Origin: Butyrivibrio sp.
Lineage (GTDB): Bacteria > Bacillota_A > Clostridia > Lachnospirales > Lachnospiraceae
Length of the DNA: 15,251 nucleotides
Direction of reading: 5' to 3'
NCBI RefSeq assembly: GCF_024699075.1
Contig: NZ_JAILQF010000094.1
Location: 1 to 15,251, forward strand
The position numbers and the translations under genes were made by a program. This document shows positions 8,514-13,791 of this stretch, piece by piece; position 1 is the stretch's first letter, and every line of letters begins with the position of its first letter. The notes below the pieces were generated by a model. It made no database searches, was not told the DNA's origin, and saw only the letters and a list, made by a program, of their open reading frames with translations.

Positions 8514-10826
8514 ATGTTTAGAGAAGATTTTATATGGGGAGTTGCTGCAAGTTCATATCAGACTGAGGGTAGAGACCAAAATGACGGAGCAGGACTTAAT
8601 ATCTGGGATGATTTTATAAAAAAAGGGGCCATAGCTGATGGCTCAAATGCAGACATAGCATGCGATATGATCCACAGATATAAAGAAGACTTTGCTATCA
8701 TGCGCATGATGGGAATAAAAGCTTACAGATTTTCTATCAGCTGGAGCAGACTTATTCCTGATGGAACAGGAGAAGTTAATAAGAAGGCTGTAGCGCTTTA
8801 TAGAGATATGCTTCTTTGCATGAAAGAAAATGGTATAAGGCCCTTTATAACTCTTTTCCATTGGGAGTATCCGCTTGTTCTTGAGGAAAAGGGCGGATGG
8901 GTTAATCCTGAAAGCTCAAAATGGTTTGAAAGATATGCTGAGGTAGTAGGAGAGAACTTCTCAGATCTTTGTGATGACTTCATTACATTCAATGAGCCTC
9001 AGTGCACTATAAGCCTTGGCTATGTTAAAGGCTTTCATGCTCCAGGCAAGAAGCTTCCTCTTAAGGATACTCTTTTTGCAGCACATAATCTTCTTAAAGC
9101 CCACGGTCTTGCAGTTAAGGCTCTTAGAAGGACTGCTCCAAATGCAAGAGTTGGATATGCTCCAACTTGCGGCGTGGCTTATCCTGATACTGATTCTCGT
9201 GAAGATATTGAGGCTGCAAGAAAGAGATACTTTGGATTTGATGAAGACAAGGACAACTGGGCATGGAATGTTTCATGGTTCCTTGATCCTGTTATTCTTG
9301 GAAGATATCCTGAGGAGGGAATAGAACTTTTTAAGGATGATCTTTTTGAGATAACAGATGAGGATATGGAGCTTATAAGCCAGCCCATAGACTTTATTGG
9401 CCAGAACATTTATAATGGATATCCTATAAGTGCCGGAGAAAATGGAAAGATCATCTATGCCCAAAGGGAAAGAGGTTATAACCAGACAGCCATGACTTGG
9501 CCTGTAACACCAAGTGTCCTTTACTGGGGACCTAAGTTTCTTTATGAAAGATATCATAAGGATATCTTCATTACAGAAAATGGTATGGCAGCCTGCGATA
9601 TAGTTGCACCTGATGGCGCAGTTCATGATGGTGACAGGATTGCTTTTCTTGATAAGTATATCAGTAACCTTCAGAAGGCAGCAGATGAGGGCGTATCCAT
9701 AGTCGGATATTTCCACTGGAGTTATTGTGATAACTTTGAATGGACAGATGGATATGCTAAGAGATTCGGCCTTGTTTATGTAGACTATACTACTTTAAAA
9801 AGAACAATTAAGGATTCGGGTTTTTGGTACAAAAAAGTTATGGAAACAAATGGAAAAATCTTATCAATTAATAATAGCTGCAAGGAGCCTCTTTTTTTAG
9901 AGCCGCACTTTACTCATAATATCTGGGGCGGATCAAAGCTTCGTGATGTATTTGGTTATAATATTGAAGGCGATGATATAGGAGAGTGCTGGGGAATAGC
10001 AGCTCATACAAATGGAACAGCTACAGTTAAAAACGGGATGTACAAAGGAATGGGACTTGATGAGCTTTACAGAGACCATTCTGAGCTCTTTGGTACAAAG
10101 CATGACAGATTCCCTCTTCTTACTAAGATAATCGATGCTAAGTCTGACCTTAGTATCCAGGTTCATCCAGATGATGCCTATGCAGCAGAAAATGAGAACG
10201 GTTCTCTTGGTAAGACAGAATGCTGGTATGTTCTTGACTGTGACGATGATGCAAGCCTTGTTGTAGGCCATAATGCTGCTACAAGACAGGAACTTTCTGA
10301 TATGATGGATCAGGGCAGATGGAGCGACCTTATAAGAGAAGTTAAGATCAAAAAGGGTGATTTCATTCAGATAGATCCTGGGACAGTTCATGCTATAAAG
10401 GGCGGTGTTGTAGTTCTTGAAACTCAGCAGAACAGCGACATCACATATAGACTTTATGACTATGACAGAATCTGGAATGGATCAAAGCGTGAACTCCACG
10501 TTGATAAATGTAAGGACGTAATAACAGTACCTGCCAAGGACCTTTCAGATGCCATAATACATGATACTGACAAGGAGCAGGGCATAAGGCTCCTAAACAG
10601 CTGCAAATATTATGAAGTTTCAAGAGTTAATGTAACTTCTAAGCTTGATATTGAAGTAAGCGACAAGTACCTTCTCTTCTCAGTAATAGAAGGCACAGGC
10701 CTTCTTGGAAGTCACCCTCTTAAAAAGGGCGATCACTTCATCCTTCCTGTAGGATTTGGAACTGCCAGATTTGCAGGTGATATGAAACTGATCATGTCTT
10801 GCGAAGCCCTGGTAGAAGCGAGTTAA
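8514..10826 (+). CDS. Bifunctional fusion: GH1 beta-glucosidase plus mannose-6-phosphate isomerase
   Basis: The 770-residue protein has two complete enzyme domains. Residues 1 to about 448 are GH1: the acid/base is Glu161 in TFNEPQ, the nucleophile Glu355 in FITENGM, with FHWEYP near 115-120 and FHWSYCDNFEW at 400-410. The FEW glutamate fits a hydrolase for unphosphorylated sugars, not a 6-phospho-beta-glucosidase. After about ten linker residues, about 458-770 form a type I mannose-6-phosphate isomerase: metal ligands Gln549 and His551 (IQVHPDD), Glu569 (KTECWY), His626 (GTVHAIKGG), and Arg646 in TYRLYDYDR. No stop or frameshift separates them. ATG 8514 is preferred over GTG 8511 because GGAAG (8502-8506) then has seven-base spacing. 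The isomerase feeds mannose 6-phosphate to fructose 6-phosphate. The GH1 half probably trims glucosyl residues from glucomannan fragments; beta-mannosidase activity is not excluded. Confidence 0.9.
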   Translation: MFREDFIWGVAASSYQTEGRDQNDGAGLNIWDDFIKKGAIADGSNADIACDMIHRYKEDFAIMRMMGIKAYRFSISWSRLIPDGTGEVNKKAVALYRDMLLCMKENGIRPFITLFHWEYPLVLEEKGGWVNPESSKWFERYAEVVGENFSDLCDDFITFNEPQCTISLGYVKGFHAPGKKLPLKDTLFAAHNLLKAHGLAVKALRRTAPNARVGYAPTCGVAYPDTDSREDIEAARKRYFGFDEDKDNWAWNVSWFLDPVILGRYPEEGIELFKDDLFEITDEDMELISQPIDFIGQNIYNGYPISAGENGKIIYAQRERGYNQTAMTWPVTPSVLYWGPKFLYERYHKDIFITENGMAACDIVAPDGAVHDGDRIAFLDKYISNLQKAADEGVSIVGYFHWSYCDNFEWTDGYAKRFGLVYVDYTTLKRTIKDSGFWYKKVMETNGKILSINNSCKEPLFLEPHFTHNIWGGSKLRDVFGYNIEGDDIGECWGIAAHTNGTATVKNGMYKGMGLDELYRDHSELFGTKHDRFPLLTKIIDAKSDLSIQVHPDDAYAAENENGSLGKTECWYVLDCDDDASLVVGHNAATRQELSDMMDQGRWSDLIREVKIKKGDFIQIDPGTVHAIKGGVVVLETQQNSDITYRLYDYDRIWNGSKRELHVDKCKDVITVPAKDLSDAIIHDTDKEQGIRLLNSCKYYEVSRVNVTSKLDIEVSDKYLLFSVIEGTGLLGSHPLKKGDHFILPVGFGTARFAGDMKLIMSCEALVEAS

Positions 10827-10899
10827 TGCTTGTGACAAGCTTCTTTATAAGACGGCGGATTGATAACTTTTAATGAATTTATATTTGCTTATTGCAGAT

Positions 10900-10975
10900 T
10901 TCCCACTTAGACGATACATACATTTTCTACAAGTAATTTGTAGAGAATGTATCGTTCAAGTGGGAAGCTTTTGTA
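10900..10975 (+). terminator. Long hairpin terminator of the mannan operon
   Basis: TTCCCACTT (10900-10908) pairs with AAGTGGGAA (10958-10966). After a two-base mismatch, ACGATACAT (10911-10919) pairs with ATGTATCGT (10947-10955). A third helix, TCTACAA (10926-10932) with TTGTAGA (10938-10944), closes on a short loop. GCTTTTGT follows. The arms are unusually long for a terminator, but position and T-rich end fit one. A small GCTTG/CAAGC hairpin with TTCTTT at 10828-10846, just after the stop codon, may act as an extra stop. Confidence 0.7.
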
Positions 10976-11038
10976 TATAATATAAAATAATAATTTTTCA
11001 ATACATCTTGCATTCTTGCCATATTATTATCATTATTA

Positions 11039-11087
11039 TGTGTTTTGGGGCTGTAAGAAAAATGGGGAGCTTCTTACAGATAACACA
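11039..11087. repeat. Inverted repeat in intergenic DNA
   Basis: CTGTAAGAA (11051-11059) is perfectly complementary to TTCTTACAG (11071-11079), with an 11-base loop. An outer TGTGTT (11039-11044) and AACACA (11082-11087) extend it past a small internal loop. No T-tract follows on the + strand. It could be a leader structure, a protein site or the scar of a lost element. In the roughly 420 bases between the operon and the next gene, only this repeat, the terminator and a short ORF can be seen. Confidence 0.4.
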
Positions 11088-11107
11088 TATAAATCAAATA
11101 AACAAGT

Positions 11108-11233
11108 GTAACAACAAAGGCAAATCTATATGTACGCACAGCAGTAGTATATGCTGTTGCTGGCGTGGATTATGCTTTATATTCCGGAGACGCTCCGCTC
11201 TTAGAACAAGCGGCAGAAAAATGCGGATTATAA
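11108..11233 (+). CDS. Possible short ORF or gene remnant, function unknown
   Basis: A frame free of stops from 11102 to TAA 11231-11233 encodes about 41 residues if GTG 11108 is the start. The peptide contains LYVRTAVVYAVAGVDYALYS followed by GDAPLLEQAAEKCGL. It looks more protein-like than the overlapping frame that starts at 11008: balanced composition, a hydrophobic centre and a charged amphipathic end. Its DNA is also less AT-rich than the flanks. No convincing ribosome site precedes it, so it may be the tail of a decayed gene. It ends 13 bases before the membrane protein's ATG. I do not recognise the family. Confidence 0.25.
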   Translation, partial: VTTKANLYVRTAVVYAVAGVDYALYSGDAPLLEQAAEKCGL

Positions 11234-11246
11234 CGAAAGGTGACAA

Positions 11247-12092
11247 ATGAAATATAATAACGTTTATCTGACAGACAAAAATACTATAAGACGAGAAGTA
11301 ATGGAGTTTTTGATAATTGGATCTAAATATGGCAAGATTTTTAATTTGATCGGAATTTTATTTATTATTAGTTCTTTTATTTACATGAACAATAATTCGA
11401 ACTATAGTATTTATTTCTTTGTTGCGTTGCTTCTTTTTGTTATCAATATTGTTCGTATTTATAAAAAGGCAGTTTATTTTTCTAAGAAATTGGAAGACAA
11501 GACATTAAAAAGAGTTATTACCATAGATGACTTTGCCATTTCAGAAAAAGTGTATGATAGTGAGAAAATAATTAAAGATGTCTCTTTTCAAATAAATGAA
11601 GTTAATTATGTTGGAAATGGTATAAAAAATATTTTTATTGTACTGTCCGGAGATTTGTTGGTTATAAGAAAAGATAACTTTATTGAAGGTGATGCAGTTT
11701 CTTTACATAAAGAGCTTATATCCAAAAAGAAAACTGATATAAGCTCTAAAGAGAACTTCAGTAAGTTTCATTTTCAAAAAATATGTATAATTGTAGGCGC
11801 TATTTTTTCAACCATTCTTTCTTTGATCTTTATTAAAAGAATTGAACTTGATGAGCCGGCTATATCTATTTTTTTAAAAATGCTTTTATCAGGAATGCTT
11901 TTTTCAATATGGATAAGTTTTGCAATCACTTTCTATGTGAAATGGTATGTAAAACAAAATAAAATGATAAAGATATTATCAATAGTTGTATTTCCTATTT
12001 CTTTTTTTGTTTTTATGTGCATTGGTTTGATTAAAGCATTGCCTTATATAGTTGCTTCTAGCATCTTTGATAAAACATGCGAGAATGAGTGA
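11247..12092 (+). CDS. Membrane protein of unknown function, YcxB-like N-terminal part
   Basis: A 281-residue protein. AAAGGTGA (11236-11243) precedes ATG 11247. Two hydrophobic helices lie at about 30-48 and 53-71, followed by a soluble stretch (about 75-175) with alternating beta-type segments (RVITIDDFAISEKV, then IFIVLSGDLLVIRKD). Three more helices follow at about 177-197, 206-230 and 241-268. Two helices followed by a small beta domain recall YcxB-like proteins, but the extra C-terminal helices do not fit simply. Codon use is strongly A/T-biased compared with the operon and the WYL and Ro-like genes on either side. That suggests recent acquisition or weak expression. Its role cannot be told from the sequence. 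Confidence 0.6.
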   Translation: MKYNNVYLTDKNTIRREVMEFLIIGSKYGKIFNLIGILFIISSFIYMNNNSNYSIYFFVALLLFVINIVRIYKKAVYFSKKLEDKTLKRVITIDDFAISEKVYDSEKIIKDVSFQINEVNYVGNGIKNIFIVLSGDLLVIRKDNFIEGDAVSLHKELISKKKTDISSKENFSKFHFQKICIIVGAIFSTILSLIFIKRIELDEPAISIFLKMLLSGMLFSIWISFAITFYVKWYVKQNKMIKILSIVVFPISFFVFMCIGLIKALPYIVASSIFDKTCENE

Positions 12093-12204
12093 AAAGGAGC
12101 AATGCGATGGACTATACAAAATATCAAAAACAAGATGGGTATTTCTGATGAAATTATATCCTCTTTTCTTTTGAGCATCAAAACAATGGACACAGGGACT
12201 ATGA

Positions 12205-12291
12205 ACACTGTTTCTGCATGAGCAGCTTACAGTAAAATCTGTGATTGGCTGCATATTGATCGGCGCAGGAACGCTCTTCATGGTTTTGTGA
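12205..12291 (+). pseudogene. Remnant of an EamA/DMT-type transporter C-terminus
   Basis: Directly after an in-frame TGA, a 28-codon stretch reads TLFLHEQLTVKSVIGCILIG, then AGTLFMVL, and stops at TGA 12289-12291. The pattern LFL-(H/G)-E-x-L-T-x-K-x-x-I-G-x-x-L-I-x-x-G-T is that of the last loop and helix of EamA family (drug/metabolite transporter) proteins. Nothing upstream continues the homology. The strong ribosome site AAAGGAG at 12093-12099 drives only a 13-codon frame from ATG 12107. A different ATG (12102) gives 39 unrelated codons. The simplest reading is a decayed gene of which only the tail is left. Recognised by motif only. Confidence 0.45.
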
Positions 12292-12424
12292 GGTCTGATA
12301 AGAAACGAGTATAATAAGACCTTATCACGCAAGAGAGCCGTTTTGGATGTAAGCCATATACCAACAAATTGTATTTATGCTTTTGGACTACTAAAGGAGT
12401 TGGAGTAAAGCTGAATATAGGAAT

Positions 12425-13411
12425 TTACTTACTATATTCTCTTAGTCCATAGTAATAGAACTTCTTGATCCTCTTCTTAAGAGATGCCGGCTCGATAACT
12501 ATTGCATCTCTGCCAAAACGCTTGAAGTATTCTTCAAGCTGAAGCTCAGGCCAGTCGAAGTAGTACAGGTCTCCTTCGATTTTTGAGACGATAGGCCTGT
12601 TCTTCGTTACAACCTTAAACTTTTTAACTCCATATTTGTTCAGGCGTACAACTGCCTGAACCGTTAGTGATACTGAATGAGGGCTTCGGATAGATTTTTC
12701 CTGAAGCTCTTTTTGCATGTCGGGATCCACAGTAAAAGTGTCAGAAGTTACAAAGACACTTCTAAGCCTTGATATTCTAAAGGTTCTGGGTTTCTTGGGT
12801 TTTCTGTCATTGCATAGCAGATAGTTGCACTGTTCCTCTTTGGATGGGGCAATAATATATGGCTCAACGTGATAAGACTTCTCTTTGCCGGAAGTTGTGT
12901 TGGTAAAAGAGAGAATCCTGTGCTCTTTAATTGCCTTGGAGATATCCTCATAGGTATCTTTGAATATGATCATTTCCCTTTCGCTTCTTGGAATTGAAAG
13001 ATATGAATTAAACATGTCCTTAAGATACTGGGACAAAGATGTATCTTTTAACATGTTATTCTCGATGATCCTTAGAATCTCATATGAAGATCCGCTTACT
13101 GTAAGTGTCAGGGCAGAGTTCTTGCTGCTTTGGTGGCTGTCAGTCTTAATGTATGTACTTATGATCTTGTTCGCAAGGAGCGCAGCGTCCTTGTCACTGA
13201 TCGATGTGATACTGGTCAGATCCTGCGTGATATTTGAAAGCAGGTTTTCGCTATCCTGTCTGTAACGGTCAAAGTAATTGACGATCAGGGTCTTAAGGAA
13301 TGCGTTGAGGTTGACGGACTCGTCCTTCTTAGTGAATTCAAAGAGTTCTGCATCGTTTATAAGTCTTGATCTTGTATCGTCTGAAAGATAAATCTTGTAC
13401 TTCTCTGTCAT
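12425..13411 (-). CDS. WYL-domain regulator, divergent from the Ro-like gene
   Basis: The 328-residue protein has a WYL domain at about 145-228. The loop QCNYLLCND stands where W-Y-L is usual, and RTFRISRLRSVFVT (209-222) is the conserved Arg-rich strand for nucleic-acid or ligand binding. A WCX-like C-terminal region (about 245-325) ends with YFKRFGRDAIVIEPASLKKR. The N-terminus (YKIYLSDDTRSRLI, then NLNAFLKTLIVNYF) resembles a ribbon-helix-helix unit rather than the HTH usual for WYL proteins; this is an inference. AAGAGGTG lies five bases upstream of ATG 13411. It faces away from the Y-like RNA and Ro-like gene. WYL proteins commonly control RNA- and DNA-stress loci, so it probably regulates this module and itself. 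No clear terminator is seen at its 3' side (12292-12424). Confidence 0.85.
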   Translation of the reverse strand: MTEKYKIYLSDDTRSRLINDAELFEFTKKDESVNLNAFLKTLIVNYFDRYRQDSENLLSNITQDLTSITSISDKDAALLANKIISTYIKTDSHQSSKNSALTLTVSGSSYEILRIIENNMLKDTSLSQYLKDMFNSYLSIPRSEREMIIFKDTYEDISKAIKEHRILSFTNTTSGKEKSYHVEPYIIAPSKEEQCNYLLCNDRKPKKPRTFRISRLRSVFVTSDTFTVDPDMQKELQEKSIRSPHSVSLTVQAVVRLNKYGVKKFKVVTKNRPIVSKIEGDLYYFDWPELQLEEYFKRFGRDAIVIEPASLKKRIKKFYYYGLREYSK

Positions 13412-13425
13412 CTTACACCTCTTGT

Positions 13426-13436
13426 TTGGGGTTGCA
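13426..13436. repeat. Direct repeat copy 1, TTGGGGTTGCA
   Basis: This copy is identical to the one at 13481-13491, with starts 55 bases apart, about five helical turns. It lies in the WYL leader, just upstream of its ribosome site. Two identical 11-mers bracketing the WYL transcription start, in a divergent regulator region, are candidate operator half-sites. Confidence 0.5.
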
Positions 13437-13474
13437 TATAATGAAATAATAACGCAATAATCAATATAAATTCA

Positions 13475-13503
13475 ATTATATTGGGGTTGCAGCAATGCGT
13501 CAA
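13475..13503 (-). promoter_or_regulatory. Promoter of the WYL gene
   Basis: On the - strand TTGACG (13503-13498) is followed, after exactly 17 bases, by a perfect TATAAT (13480-13475). Transcription would start near 13468, leaving a leader of about 57 bases before ATG 13411. This is the best promoter in the window. One copy of the 11-base repeat TTGGGGTTGCA fills the half of the spacer next to the -10 box, so a protein bound there would block RNA polymerase. Confidence 0.75.
13481..13491. repeat. Direct repeat copy 2, TTGGGGTTGCA
   Basis: This second identical copy lies inside the spacer of the WYL promoter, touching the -10 box. It is also about 60 bases upstream of the likely start of the first Y-like RNA, so a bound regulator could act on both divergent units. 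Confidence 0.5.
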
Positions 13504-13534
13504 TCTGCATCTTTTTATCTCCTATCCAAAGAGC

Positions 13535-13540
13535 TATGAT
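13535..13540 (+). promoter_or_regulatory. Possible -10 box for the Y-like RNA and Ro-like gene
   Basis: TATGAT lies seven to twelve bases before the first paired base of RNA1. The matching -35 region (about 13512-13517, TTTTTA) is poor, so the promoter may need an activator or lie elsewhere. Position is the main support. Confidence 0.3.
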
Positions 13541-13552
13541 TAGATCACAACA

Positions 13553-13664
13553 AAGACACAGACAGCAATCATTACAGGATAGCTAAGTGGTCAAGCACCG
13601 GATATTTTAATCCGGGAATCGCGGGTCCGAATCCCGCTCCAACCCTTCGGGGTGTATGTGTCTT
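13553..13664 (+). ncRNA. Y-RNA-like (YrlA-type) tRNA-mimic RNA, RNA1
   Basis: The ends pair: AAGACACA (13553-13560) with TGTGTCTT (13657-13664). A 12-base one-sided loop (13561-13572) follows. Then comes a tRNA-like body: acceptor strand TACAGGA (13573-13579), T8-A9 equivalents, D arm GCT/AGC (13582-13596) with GTGG in its loop, anticodon-like arm CCGGA/TCCGG (13598-13615) with loop TATTTTAA, five variable bases, and T arm GCGGG/CCCGC (13621-13637) with loop TCCGAAT. TACAGGA pairs with TCC (13638-13640) plus TGTA (13653-13656), between which a CCC-UUCG-GGG hairpin is inserted. Bacterial Y RNAs that bind Ro/Rsr have this layout: an end stem carrying the protein site and a tRNA-like module. Position next to a Ro-like gene supports the call. 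No CCA end, an 8-base anticodon loop and C at T-loop position 2 argue against a working tRNA. Confidence 0.8.
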
Positions 13665-13671
13665 GTATGAA

Positions 13672-13768
13672 AAGGTGCATACAGCAACTAATACTGATCC
13701 CGCGACTTTTAATCGCGTCCCTGCATAGCATGGCGAGTGAGCCGGGCACTATAACTCGGTTGCACCTT
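13672..13768 (+). ncRNA. Second structured RNA, degenerate Y-like, in the Ro-like gene leader (RNA2)
   Basis: AAGGTGCA (13672-13679) pairs perfectly with TGCACCTT (13761-13768). Inside are CGCGA/TCGCG (13701-13717) with the 7-base loop CTTTTAA, identical to a tRNA-Lys(UUU) anticodon loop, a small TGC-ATA-GCA hairpin (13722-13730), and CCGGG/CTCGG (13742-13759) around an 8-base loop. It shares with RNA1 the segment ACAGCAA-N4-TAC just inside the closing stem (11 of 14 bases) and the TTTTAATC of the anticodon-like loop. The D arm is missing and no acceptor partner is seen. The closing stem is followed by TTGTTTTG, then by the Ro-like ribosome site (13777-13784). It may be a second Y RNA, as YrlA and YrlB occur in pairs, or a leader element bound by the Ro-like protein. 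Confidence 0.6.
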
Positions 13769-13791
13769 GTTTTGAAAGAGAGGAAATTAAG

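Noticed and set aside
9273..9716. 147-codon antisense frame inside the GH1-ManA gene, and similar antisense frames elsewhere
   Set aside because: They lie opposite clearly conserved enzyme domains, have no ribosome sites and read as shadows of the sense codons.
8514..9860. 6-phospho-beta-glucosidase for a PTS-imported sugar
   Set aside because: The C-terminal motif is NFEWTDGYAKRFG with Glu, typical of enzymes for unphosphorylated sugars, and the operon has an ABC importer and no PTS genes.
10900..10975. Long hairpin as a transposon end or CRISPR-like repeat
   Set aside because: It occurs once, directly follows the last operon gene and ends in a T-rich stretch, so a terminator is the simpler reading.
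11008..11250. 80-residue Cys/Ile-rich frame on the + strand
   Set aside because: Low-complexity composition (runs of Ile and Cys), no ribosome site, overlap with the inverted repeat and with the start of the next gene; the alternative frame ending at 11233 looks more protein-like.
12102..12221. 39-codon frame after the membrane gene (ATG 12102)
   Set aside because: The ribosome site at 12093-12099 is only two bases from this ATG, the peptide resembles nothing, and the frame overlaps the EamA-like tail in another frame.
13573..13656. A functional tRNA gene between the WYL and Ro-like genes
   Set aside because: The arms look like tRNA, but the 3' acceptor strand is broken by a hairpin, no CCA or discriminator follows, the anticodon loop has eight bases, and the normally near-invariant T55 of the T-loop is C. 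A Y-type mimic fits better.
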